Assembly (NCBI GenBank): GCA_913057975.1
Contig: CAJXOQ010000003.1
Coordinates: 1 to 58,122, forward strand
Direction of reading: 5' to 3'
Origin: an uncultured Marinobacter sp.
GTDB taxonomy: Bacteria > Pseudomonadota > Gammaproteobacteria > Pseudomonadales > Oleiphilaceae
DNA: 58,122 nt
Shown: positions 35,832 through 44,211 of the stretch, piece by piece
How the letters are laid out: the number at the start of each line of letters is the position of its first letter
How positions within the stretch are numbered: position 1 is the stretch's first letter
Position numbers and translations under genes: made by a program
Notes under the pieces: generated by a model
The model's database searches: none
Told to the model about the DNA's origin: nothing
What the model saw: the letters and a program-made list of their open reading frames with translations, nothing else

Positions 35832-36110
35832 GATCTGTCTCACCTTTTTGGTTTGCTTGTGTGTTGAAGCGCTATTAAAGCCTATTTGGCAAAGATTACA
35901 GAATGGTTACAAAGAATGCATCAAAACAGCGCGCGGGTTCGGGCCGGTGACAGGTTTTGGGGCGCTACGTGTTGCGGTCGTTTTCCGGGGGGCAAGCTAA
36001 GAATGTGCCGATTTGTCTCTATAATCATGATAAATATAAATAAATAATATATGGCAGAGATTTTGCTTAGCCAAATTTGGAGCAATGAAACCCAACCGAA
36101 GGTATCCATT

Positions 36111-36839
36111 ATGAAAAAGCAGTTCTCTGCCAAGTCAGGATTTATCAGTATCACTTTGCTTGCAGCATTTCAGGCTGCGCCCGCCATTGTTAGCGCTGAC
36201 GTCAGCTCAAATGTAAGCGCCAGCAGCAACTACCTGTTCCGGGGCGTCACCCAGACAGACGGGGCTGCGGCCGTTCAGGGAGGGTTGGATTATGAGCATG
36301 CGTCGGGCTTCTACGCCGGTGGTTGGGGCTCCAATGTCGATTTTGGCGACGGCACCAGCTACGAGCTTGATCTTTACGCTGGGTTCTCAGGCTCTGTGAA
36401 TGAGCTGGGCTATGACGTTGGGTATATTTATTATGCGTACCCTGACGCGCCGGACGCCATCGACTTCGGCGAACTGTACGGCGAGATCAGTTATGGCATT
36501 GCTGCCATCGGCCTGGCCTACACGATCAACAGCGACACCAGTGGTGATGGGTTGTTCGTGCAGGGGGATGCCTATTACTACGCCTCTGTTGGGGTGCCTC
36601 TGGAGGACAGCTACAGTGCCGGTGTGACGCTTGGCTATTACGACTTCGCTGATGACGGCAAGGCTTCTGTCGGCGAGGCAAGTTATTCACACGTCGCCGC
36701 CAACGTTACCAAGGATGCGGGAAACTTCGGTTCCTTCAGCGTTAACGTGGAGTATGCGGACATTGGGTCAACCGACGCGCTTGGCTCTGTCAACTCCGAT
36801 GACCCGAAGTTCTGGCTGGGTTGGAGCAGGAGTTTCTGA
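36111..36839 (+). CDS. TorF-family putative porin
   Basis: A 242-residue outer-membrane barrel candidate. A signal peptide (FISITLLAAFQAAPAIVSADV) is followed by VSASSNYLFRGVTQTDGAAAVQGGLDYEHASGFYAGGWGS cut as NYLFRGVTQTDGAA and GFYAGGWGSNVDFG, the signature of the family annotated as bacterial TorF-type porin (TIGR02001). ELDLYAGF, DVGYIYYAYP and GELYGEISYG follow, and the protein ends FWLGWSRSF. The ATG at 36111 has GAAGG about eight bases before it, and the upstream frame of 20 codons is not leader-like. A strong terminator follows 37 bp after the stop. Confidence 0.85.
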   Translation: MKKQFSAKSGFISITLLAAFQAAPAIVSADVSSNVSASSNYLFRGVTQTDGAAAVQGGLDYEHASGFYAGGWGSNVDFGDGTSYELDLYAGFSGSVNELGYDVGYIYYAYPDAPDAIDFGELYGEISYGIAAIGLAYTINSDTSGDGLFVQGDAYYYASVGVPLEDSYSAGVTLGYYDFADDGKASVGEASYSHVAANVTKDAGNFGSFSVNVEYADIGSTDALGSVNSDDPKFWLGWSRSF

Positions 36840-36875
36840 TCGGACCAGCGATCACACGCAATTCACATCTTAAAT

Positions 36876-36906
36876 AAAAACCGGCCCGCCATTTGGGCCG
36901 GTTTTT
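36876..36906 (+). terminator. Strong terminator after the TorF-like gene
   Basis: Seven-bp GC stem (CCGGCCC and GGGCCGG) extended by five A-T pairs on each side, with a GCCATTT loop and five Ts after. It is symmetric enough to act in both directions and marks the left border of the metal-efflux region. Confidence 0.9.
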
Positions 36907-37120
36907 ATTTATATTGCAGGAACCCACCATCGTACGCCTGCCTTAACGCCGGGTGACTCGACATCCTCGCCCTTACCTCTGCCTCCTGCTGCCAAAACTC
37001 ACATATTATCTGGTGTCTGAATTTCAAACTGTATTAAAGGTTTGTCTGTAAGGTCGTTCCAGATTCCCACGCAAAAATGCTGACTCACTGACCTCAGTCA
37101 AACAGCCAGGATGATACTAA

Positions 37121-38422
37121 ATGAACAAACGATTGTTGTTGTGCGCGATGATAGTTCCGGGAGCCTTGGCCGTCTCTCCCATGGTGTCGGCCCAGGCAAA
37201 AGAGAGTGTGTCGCTGAAGGAATATCAGCAGGCCAAAGCCAGCCAGGCTGTTTCCCTGAACCAGGCCATGGTGATGGCTTTCGAGAATAGCCCGGTATTG
37301 GCTTTGAGGCGGGCCGCGGTCTCGATACAGCAGGGACAGCTTGATCATGCCAGCCGCTGGGCGCCGAGCAATCCAGAGTTTGAGTTGGGGGCCCGTCAGG
37401 CCCCGGATCAGGCCGACGAGTCCCTGGAATATGGGGTGAGGGTTACTCAGGAGATCTGGATGGGTAATCGCGGCGACCTTGGGCAGTCGCGTGCCCGGAG
37501 TAATCTCACGTCCCGGCAACAGGAGCTTGAATACCTGAAGGTAGCCACCAAGGCGCGGGTGCGGGCCGCCTATTTCCGGATACTGCTGGCTCAGAAAGAG
37601 TTGGAAACCGCAACCCGTGCCGTTGAACTTATGCAACGCACCAAAGACCTGGTTGAAATGTCCGTAAAACAGGGTAAACAAACCCGGATTGATCTCAATA
37701 CCGCAGTCATTGGGCTTGCCAGGGCCCGGAATCAAAAAGCCTCGGCGGAACAAAAGCTCGAGCAATCAAAAATTGACCTTACCGAAGTGCTCGGGGTGTC
37801 CCCCTCCGATGCCGTTGGGGTGACCGGCGAGCTTGATGTGACGCTCGAAGACCTGCCTCCGACCAGCCAGCTTGTCGAGATGGCACAGAGTCAGAGAGCG
37901 GACCTGAAAGCGGCGGCCGCCAGAATTGCAGCGGATGAATCTGGCCTTGAAGTTGCGAAAAGCCTGACGATTCCAAATCTGAAAGTCTTCGGATTTTATG
38001 ATCGTGAGGAAGGCTCCAACCTTTTCGGTGCAGGGGTGTCGATGCCTTTGACCGTTTTTCATGATTATTCCGGTGAGCAGAGACAAGCTGCTGCGCGGCT
38101 GAAAACCTCCGAGCTTGAGGCAGAGGCCTTGCGCCTGGCTACAGAGCGTCAGGTTGTGTCAGCTGTGGCCCGGTACGAATCCACCGCCGTTCGGCTGCGC
38201 CAGATGAACGAGTCGATCCTGGAGCGTTCAGAGGAAACATTACAGTTGATGCAGAAAGCACTTCGGGCGGGCAAGGTCGGTGCCTCGGATGTTCTGGCGG
38301 CACAGGACAATCTCCTGTCGGTAAGGCAGGAATACGTTCAGGCGCAGAATGATTATATCGATGCCGTCCGGGCGCTGGAGATAAGCACGGGAGGTGCTCT
38401 GTCGATGTCAGCCGGTTCCTGA
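37121..38422 (+). CDS. czcC: CzcC-like outer-membrane factor of a metal efflux pump (operon 1)
   Basis: TolC-family outer-membrane channel component of 433 residues, with signal peptide (LLLCAMIVPGALAVSPMVSAQ). It has the two-fold outer-membrane-efflux repeat: VSLNQAMVMAFENSPVLALRRAAV and long amphipathic helices (RAAYFRILLAQKELETATRAVEL), then a second half LVEMAQSQRADLKAAAARIA and ALRAGKVGASDVLAAQDNLLSVRQEYVQ. It forms the exit duct of the CzcCBA-type system encoded by the following genes. The symbol reflects position and family rather than a proven substrate. RBS AGGA precedes the ATG; czcB follows after 63 bp. Confidence 0.85.
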   Translation: MNKRLLLCAMIVPGALAVSPMVSAQAKESVSLKEYQQAKASQAVSLNQAMVMAFENSPVLALRRAAVSIQQGQLDHASRWAPSNPEFELGARQAPDQADESLEYGVRVTQEIWMGNRGDLGQSRARSNLTSRQQELEYLKVATKARVRAAYFRILLAQKELETATRAVELMQRTKDLVEMSVKQGKQTRIDLNTAVIGLARARNQKASAEQKLEQSKIDLTEVLGVSPSDAVGVTGELDVTLEDLPPTSQLVEMAQSQRADLKAAAARIAADESGLEVAKSLTIPNLKVFGFYDREEGSNLFGAGVSMPLTVFHDYSGEQRQAAARLKTSELEAEALRLATERQVVSAVARYESTAVRLRQMNESILERSEETLQLMQKALRAGKVGASDVLAAQDNLLSVRQEYVQAQNDYIDAVRALEISTGGALSMSAGS

Positions 38423-38485
38423 GGGTATGAAACTCAAAATTGACCGTTCTCTTAGTACCGTTCTCTAAATATTGAGGGTGAATGA

Positions 38486-39670
38486 ATGATTCGCAATCTG
38501 AAGATACTGTTAATAGTTGTCGGCGCTCTGAGCTTGCAGCAGGCATACGCTGCCGGAGAAGCCGAGGGTGACCAGCACGAAAATGAAGAAGCCGAGCATG
38601 CCGGAGAGGAAAACCAGTCCCGCCAGATCCATCTGACGCCGGAGCAGACAGAGTTACTGTCGATTCAGACTGTGGCGGCTGCCAAGGGGCGCGCTGGCGC
38701 AATTGTTACGGCACCTGCCGAGATTCAGTATGTGCCGGACCGCGTGGCCGAGGTTGGTCCGCTGCTGGAGGGAAAACTGACAGGGTTGGCGGTTGATCTG
38801 GGGGATCGTGTCAATAAGGGGCAGTTACTGGCAACCCTGAACAGTGTGGAGCTGGCCCGGATTCGCTCCCGGTTAATCTCGCTGGAGGCCCGCAAAGAAG
38901 CGGCCGAGTCTGACTACAATCGTGAAAGGGAGTTGCAGGGACAGGGTATTTCCAGTGAAGAAGAGTTCCTGGATGCCAAGGCTGCCTTTCTTGAAACAAA
39001 AGCGGAGTACGATTCCGTGCGGGAACAACTGGCGGTTTACGGCAGCGAGTCGTCAGGTGACAGTGGGGGGCTGGCGCAATACGCGCTCCGCTCACCCATT
39101 GAGGGGCGTGTCGAGCAGATGCATGTTCGTCTGGGGCAAACGCTGAGTCCGTCGGATACGCCTTTCATCGTGGCGGATGCCTCGGTGTTGTGGGCCATTC
39201 TTCAGGTGTCCGAATCCGATATTGACCAGATTTCAACGGGAGACGAGGTTCAGATTTCCTCCAGGGATTCAAGTTCTGACCGGTTTCACAGTGGGCAGGT
39301 ATCCTGGGTGTCGAGCATGCTCGATGAAAAGACCCGCACCATCCCGGTTCGCGTTGTGCTGGAGTCTCCCAGAGGCGACCTTCGCCCGAATACCTATGCC
39401 ACGGCCAGAATCATGACGGAATCGGAGGCCTCACTGCCGCTGGTTCCGGATGATGCGGTTCAAACCATTGGCGATGACTCCGTTGTGTTTGTTCCGGGCG
39501 ATGAGAAAGGGGCTTACATGGCGGTTCCCGTCACGCTTGGCAAGGAGGCAAACGACTGGATCGAGATCAAGTCCGGCATCAGCGCAAACACGGAAGTGGT
39601 TTCAGTAGGCGCTTTTGATCTGATGTCGGCCATTACCGCCAGTGGCCGCAGCGCCGCTCACGGACACTAA
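38486..39670 (+). CDS. czcB: CzcB-like periplasmic adaptor (operon 1)
   Basis: Membrane-fusion protein of 394 residues joining the RND pump to the outer-membrane channel. A signal peptide (LLIVVGALSLQQAYAAG) is followed by an acidic/His stretch (EGDQHENEEAEHAGEE), then VAEVGPLLEGKLTGLAVDLG (lipoyl-like), a helical hairpin containing the RLISLEARKEAAESDYNRE segment, and the beta-barrel region ILQVSESDIDQISTGDEVQ. The end region VVSVGAFDLMSA is typical of CzcB. The ATG at 38486 is preceded by GAGGGTGA. The next gene starts 14 bases after the stop. The acidic/His stretch may bind metal. Confidence 0.9.
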   Translation: MIRNLKILLIVVGALSLQQAYAAGEAEGDQHENEEAEHAGEENQSRQIHLTPEQTELLSIQTVAAAKGRAGAIVTAPAEIQYVPDRVAEVGPLLEGKLTGLAVDLGDRVNKGQLLATLNSVELARIRSRLISLEARKEAAESDYNRERELQGQGISSEEEFLDAKAAFLETKAEYDSVREQLAVYGSESSGDSGGLAQYALRSPIEGRVEQMHVRLGQTLSPSDTPFIVADASVLWAILQVSESDIDQISTGDEVQISSRDSSSDRFHSGQVSWVSSMLDEKTRTIPVRVVLESPRGDLRPNTYATARIMTESEASLPLVPDDAVQTIGDDSVVFVPGDEKGAYMAVPVTLGKEANDWIEIKSGISANTEVVSVGAFDLMSAITASGRSAAHGH

Positions 39671-39684
39671 ACCCCGGGGGGAGC

Positions 39685-42600
39685 ATGATCAACGCAATTG
39701 TGAATTATGCGCTGAACAATCGTCTGATGACGCTTGTTTTTGCTATCGCCGTGATCGTTGCCGGCGTATTTTCATTTCAAAAACTGCCGGTGGATGCGTT
39801 TCCGGACGCGACGCCGACCATGGTTCAGGTGTTTACCACCAGTCCTGGTCTGTCGCCGGTTGATATCGAAACGCTGATTTCCTATCCCGTTGAGATCAGC
39901 ATGTATGGAATTCCCAAGCTGGAAAAAGTGCAGAGCACGTCGATTTTCGGGTTGTCGCGGGTGACCATCTATTTCGAAGATGGCACCGATATCTACTTCG
40001 CCAGGCGGCTGGTAAACGAACGGCTTTCCGAGGCCAAGCGCCAGATTCCCGAAGGGATGGGGCAGCCGGAACTCGGGCCCATAGCGAGCGGTCTTGGGCG
40101 CATCCTGATGTATTCCCTGGAAGCTGAGGATAAGGATCAATACAGCCTGCAGGAAATCCGCACGATCCAGGACTGGATTGTCAAGCCCCAGCTCAGAACC
40201 GTTCCGGGTGTAACCGGTGTGCTGTCCATCGGCGGCGAGGTAAAACAGTATCAGGTCAATATCGATGCGCAGAAGCTTCAGGCAAGGAACCTGACAGTGT
40301 CTGACGTTCGCGGCGCCCTCACCCAGAATAATCGGAACGTCGGCGCCTCTTTCATTACGCGAGGAGGTGAAGAGTATATAGTTCGCGGCTACGGTTGGGT
40401 TAATTCAGGTACCGAGGGCATCGAGGACATCCAGAACATCATTGTGTCCAAGAGTGAGGGAGAGTCTCCTATTTATGTCAGGGATGTGGCAGAGGTTAGC
40501 CTTGGACCGGCAATTCGCCGCGGCGCGGAGGTGTCCTCGGGCGAGGAGTCCGTGGGCGGCTACGTGATGAAGCTGATCGGAACCAACACCAGTCAGGTAC
40601 TCGAGGACGTCAACGCAAAAATCGATGATCTGAACAAGTCACTTCCCGAAGGGCTGAAAATAGAGGCTTATTACTCCCAGGCGGAGTTGGTGGGCAAGGC
40701 CATAGGCACTGTCGAGAAAGCATTACTTGAGGGCTCGGTTCTGGTGCTGGTGTTCCTCTATCTGTTCCTCGGAAATATACGTTCCACACTGATCGTGGTG
40801 GCGACCTTGCCGTTGTCTGTGCTTTTCGCATTCATTGCGATGCGGATTTCGGGCCTGTCCGCCAATCTGATGAGTCTGGGGGGGCTGGCTATCGGCATCG
40901 GTATGATGGTGGACGGCGCCGTTGTGATGATAGAGAACATCTTCCGACATCTGGAAGAACGATCAGAGGAAAAGGTCAGTGTTCTGAGGCTTGTAGGTGA
41001 ATCTGCCCGGGAAGTGGCTCGTCCGATTGTGTTTGCCATTGGCATCATTATTATCGTTTTTCTGCCGCTGTTTACGCTGCAGGGCGTTGAGGGCAAGCTG
41101 TTTTCGCCCATGGCCTACACCATCAGTTTTGCGTTGATCGGTGCGCTGTTACTCGCGTTGACGTTGGTGCCGGTTCTGGCCTCGCTGTCATTCAAGATGG
41201 GTGGACAACACAAAGAGCCGAAGCTGGTTCTGTTCCTGAACCGGCTATACAAGCCGGTGGTGAATACTGTCGTCAAAGCCCCTAAAATTGTAATGGGCGT
41301 GGCCGTCATTGCCTTTGCCGGCAGTCTCCTGCTGTTTCCCTATCTCGGGAGCGAGTTCGTGCCCACGCTCAGGGAAGGCACGTTCCAGATTCGCTCGACA
41401 CTGCCTCCTGGAGCCAGTCTTGAATCCGCCATCAAGTATGGCAAACGGATTCAGTCCGTTGTCGATGAATTTCCAGAGGTCACCGGCACCTATGCCAGGA
41501 TCGGTCGTGCCGAGGTGGGCGGTGATCCTGAACCCGTGAACGTTGTCGCGACGCTCGTCAATCTGAAGCCTCTGGATCAGTGGCGAGAAGATGTGAGCTA
41601 TGAGGACCTTCAGAGCCGGATTGCGGAGTCTTTGGATGAGCGGGTTCCCGGGCTTGCCAACAATCTGTCACAACCGATTCAGCTCAGAACCGACGAACTC
41701 CTCTCAGGCGTTCAGGCGCAACTGGTTGCCAGCATTTTCGGCGACGACCTCGACGAGTTGGGCCGGATCGGCAAGGAAGTGGCGGCCCTGGCGAATGATG
41801 TGCCGGGGGCAACGGATGTGCGCGCTCAGCAGAGCGCAGGTAAAAAACAGATCGTTATTCGCCCCGACCGTGAAGTGCTGGCGCAGTTTGGCATCAGCAT
41901 TGATAACCTGATGAGTACGGTCGAAACCGGGATTGGCGGTAAAGGCGCGGGGCTGGTCTTCGACGGTGTCCGGCGATTTGAGATCTTCGCCCGGCTGCAA
42001 GAGTCCTATCGCGGGTCCATCGATGAAATCAGAAAGCTTCCCCTCCGGGGTAATAGTGGCGAGCTCATCCCGCTTTCACGGGTGGCCGATGTTGAAATGT
42101 ACGCTGGCCCCAAGAAAATTTCGCGCTCCAATGCCAGTCGGCGACAGTACGTGCAGATGAACGTACGTGGTCGCGATATGGGCGGTGTTGTTCAGGATTT
42201 GCGCAAGCGGATCGAGGAGCAAGTGGACATGCCGCCGGGGTATTTCGTGGAGTTCGGCGGTCAGTTTGAGAACCAGGAAAGGGCCATGGCGCGGCTGGCG
42301 ATCGTTGTGCCCATTACCCTGGCGCTTATTTTCCTGCTTCTCTTTTCGGCATTCAGTAGTCTTCGCTATGCGGCGCTGATCTTCATGAATGTGCCCTTTG
42401 CGGTTACTGGTGGCATTGTCGCGCTGTTTGTGACGGGGCTTTACCTCTCTGTGCCCGCTGCCGTGGGATTCATCGCGGTGTTCGGCGTAGCCGTACTGAA
42501 CGGTGTGGTGATGGTGAGCTACATCAATCAGTTGCGGGACGAAGGCTACGAAGTCATTGAAGCAGTCAAGTTGGGTGCTCAACGCCGTTTGCGGCCAGTT

Positions 42601-42792
42601 CTGATGACCGCCTCTGTGGCTATTCTGGGGCTGATTCCCCTGCTGCTGGCCGATGGCATTGGCTCTAATGTCCAACGGCCACTGGCAACGGTTGTGGTTG
42701 GCGGTCTGATCACGTCAACGTTGCTGACGTTGGTAGTGTTGCCCAGCGTGTATCAGTGGTTTGCATCCGAACGTCGTGACGTTGAAGTCTGA
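39685..42792 (+). CDS. czcA: CzcA-type heavy-metal RND efflux pump (operon 1)
   Basis: Inner-membrane proton-driven pump of 1035 residues with the RND twelve-helix pattern. The N-terminus reads MINAIVNYALNNRLMTLVFA, with KLPVDAFPDATPTMVQV after helix 1, GLGRILMYSLE, and helix 4 LMSLGGLAIGIGMMVDGAVV (VDG at 409-411, Glu417), followed by the second repeat with GGLITSTLLTLVVLPSVYQWF at the end. Classical CzcA has DFG at the start of this helix-4 motif; here it is GG, so the substrate class (Zn/Co/Cd versus Ni/Co or others) cannot be stated. Symbol by family. The gene for a PII-like protein follows 17 bp later. Confidence 0.93.
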   Translation: MINAIVNYALNNRLMTLVFAIAVIVAGVFSFQKLPVDAFPDATPTMVQVFTTSPGLSPVDIETLISYPVEISMYGIPKLEKVQSTSIFGLSRVTIYFEDGTDIYFARRLVNERLSEAKRQIPEGMGQPELGPIASGLGRILMYSLEAEDKDQYSLQEIRTIQDWIVKPQLRTVPGVTGVLSIGGEVKQYQVNIDAQKLQARNLTVSDVRGALTQNNRNVGASFITRGGEEYIVRGYGWVNSGTEGIEDIQNIIVSKSEGESPIYVRDVAEVSLGPAIRRGAEVSSGEESVGGYVMKLIGTNTSQVLEDVNAKIDDLNKSLPEGLKIEAYYSQAELVGKAIGTVEKALLEGSVLVLVFLYLFLGNIRSTLIVVATLPLSVLFAFIAMRISGLSANLMSLGGLAIGIGMMVDGAVVMIENIFRHLEERSEEKVSVLRLVGESAREVARPIVFAIGIIIIVFLPLFTLQGVEGKLFSPMAYTISFALIGALLLALTLVPVLASLSFKMGGQHKEPKLVLFLNRLYKPVVNTVVKAPKIVMGVAVIAFAGSLLLFPYLGSEFVPTLREGTFQIRSTLPPGASLESAIKYGKRIQSVVDEFPEVTGTYARIGRAEVGGDPEPVNVVATLVNLKPLDQWREDVSYEDLQSRIAESLDERVPGLANNLSQPIQLRTDELLSGVQAQLVASIFGDDLDELGRIGKEVAALANDVPGATDVRAQQSAGKKQIVIRPDREVLAQFGISIDNLMSTVETGIGGKGAGLVFDGVRRFEIFARLQESYRGSIDEIRKLPLRGNSGELIPLSRVADVEMYAGPKKISRSNASRRQYVQMNVRGRDMGGVVQDLRKRIEEQVDMPPGYFVEFGGQFENQERAMARLAIVVPITLALIFLLLFSAFSSLRYAALIFMNVPFAVTGGIVALFVTGLYLSVPAAVGFIAVFGVAVLNGVVMVSYINQLRDEGYEVIEAVKLGAQRRLRPVLMTASVAILGLIPLLLADGIGSNVQRPLATVVVGGLITSTLLTLVVLPSVYQWFASERRDVEV

Positions 42793-42809
42793 TAGGCAGG
42801 AGAAGGCTT

Positions 42810-43154
42810 ATGTATGAAATAAAGGCTTATGTCAGAGAGGTTATGGCAGAGCATGTGGTTGATGCTCTGGCCAGAGTCAAGGGCGTGACAAGCATTGCTG
42901 TCGTGCCTCTCAGCGAATTTGGTCATCTGGTCGGCGATGAGTCGCCTCTGGAGAAAGTGAAGATGGTCAAGCTGGAAGTAGACGTAGCGACCGATGATGT
43001 CGCTGGTGAAGTTGTGGAACTCATTGTCAGAACGGGCAGAACCCAGGATGGGCACCCGGGTGACGGCAAGGTACTTGTATCCCGCCTGGTTCGGGCTGTT
43101 CGTATCGAGGACGGCGAAACCGGTGAGAGTGCACTGGAGCCTGCTTCAAGCTAG
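42810..43154 (+). CDS. PII-like signalling protein associated with a metal RND operon
   Basis: A small (114 residues) PII/GlnB-like protein. It has MYEIKAYVREVMAEHVVDAL and VEVDVATDDVAGEVVELIVRTG (as LEVDVATDDVAGEVVELI), ending in the B-loop-like HPGDGKVLVSRLVRAVRI, the GDGK motif that in PII binds ATP. The T-loop part is different from GlnB and lacks the UMP-accepting Tyr context. PII relatives placed next to heavy-metal RND genes are known as a distinct group (called PII-NG in literature I recall). It directly follows czcA by 17 bp with AGGAGAAGG as RBS. A role in sensing metal or nucleotide levels to tune the pump is plausible, not shown. Confidence 0.8.
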   Translation: MYEIKAYVREVMAEHVVDALARVKGVTSIAVVPLSEFGHLVGDESPLEKVKMVKLEVDVATDDVAGEVVELIVRTGRTQDGHPGDGKVLVSRLVRAVRIEDGETGESALEPASS

Positions 43155-43204
43155 TGCTCTGGAAACTGGATGGCGGTTCTGCGGCTTTTGGTTGCGGGCC
43201 GCCA

Positions 43205-43936
43205 TCACAGTTCTATCTCCAGTTCCCAGCGATAGATCATATCGTCTGAGTCCGTAGTGAGGCCAAATGCAACGCCCGCCTGGAGTTCCAGAATACTGGA
43301 ACCCATTCTGAACTCAGCCAGGATGGCAGGTCCCATCAAATGGTTGTTTTCGGCCCCGTAATACTCCAGCCCTGGCTGAAACGTGTCAGACTTCGTGTAG
43401 GCGAACTGTAATGAGCCAGTGGGCTCAAGCTGCTCGTCGTCTTCGCCAAATGAGCGGCTAACCAGAAGGTTCGTCAGGATGCTGTAATGCGCGTATAGCT
43501 GTCTCTCGTAAAGTGACCCAAGGGTCACTCCACCGGCTTTTTGGCCATGTTCTTTTGACAGTTCAATGAACAAGCCCGCAGCGCTCTCAGTGTCTTGAAA
43601 AAAGTTTCCAATCAGTTCGATTTCGTATTCCTCAAGTGAATACGCTCGCCCCGGTCTCTTGATTGCGTTGAAGTTAAGTTCGGCGCTCAGGCGTTCAGAT
43701 AGCCCGTAACCCACCTCCCACTGATCGGCACGAAGGTTGTCAATTTCGCTCCCCTCACTGTCCAGAAACGCCCCAACCACTCCGATTTCGAGATCCCCCG
43801 CAGTTACCCGGGGGGAGTAAATTTCATCGACTGCGAGCTCTGATTTGACCGTGAGGGGCCATAACAGAACCAGGAAAGCCAGTTTGAGTTTGAATCCGTG
43901 GCGCGGTGCGCCTGCGTTATTCGTTGCTCGAGACAT
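43205..43936 (-). CDS. Secreted barrel-like protein between the two efflux operons, unknown
   Basis: A 243-residue protein on the opposite strand, with a hydrophobic leader (LKLAFLVLLWPLTVKSELA) and alternating beta pattern ending MIYRWELEIEL, suggestive of an outer-membrane or periplasmic barrel. It contains GYGLSERLSAELNFNAIKRP and SILTNLLVSRSFG. I know no name for it. The ATG at 43936 has AAGGTGA about five bases upstream. It converges with the PII-like gene (50 bp apart) and is divergent from operon 2. A hairpin with eight-bp arms (GATGGCGG at 43169-43176 and CCGCCATC at 43199-43206) lies at its 3' end. Confidence 0.65.
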   Translation of the reverse strand: MSRATNNAGAPRHGFKLKLAFLVLLWPLTVKSELAVDEIYSPRVTAGDLEIGVVGAFLDSEGSEIDNLRADQWEVGYGLSERLSAELNFNAIKRPGRAYSLEEYEIELIGNFFQDTESAAGLFIELSKEHGQKAGGVTLGSLYERQLYAHYSILTNLLVSRSFGEDDEQLEPTGSLQFAYTKSDTFQPGLEYYGAENNHLMGPAILAEFRMGSSILELQAGVAFGLTTDSDDMIYRWELEIEL

Positions 43937-44211
43937 AGATCACCTTGAAGAAGTGACGGAAAGTAAGGGGCATCGAATGACAGGCTATTGATCTGAGCGC
44001 TACAGAAACATAAGTCTTTGGTACTCATTTTGTCCGTCAAAAGGACAGTCCGGGAATGCTGGTGGAGTTGGAGGGCGGTTTCTTTTGTGGATGACGCTTC
44101 GAATTCAAGTTCATTTCAACCTTTTCACTTACTATCCTGGCCTGTTCCTACCTTGTCATGGACGCCTCGCGCCCATGAATTGTGGCTATTTACCCCTTCG
44201 GGAGAAAGTCG

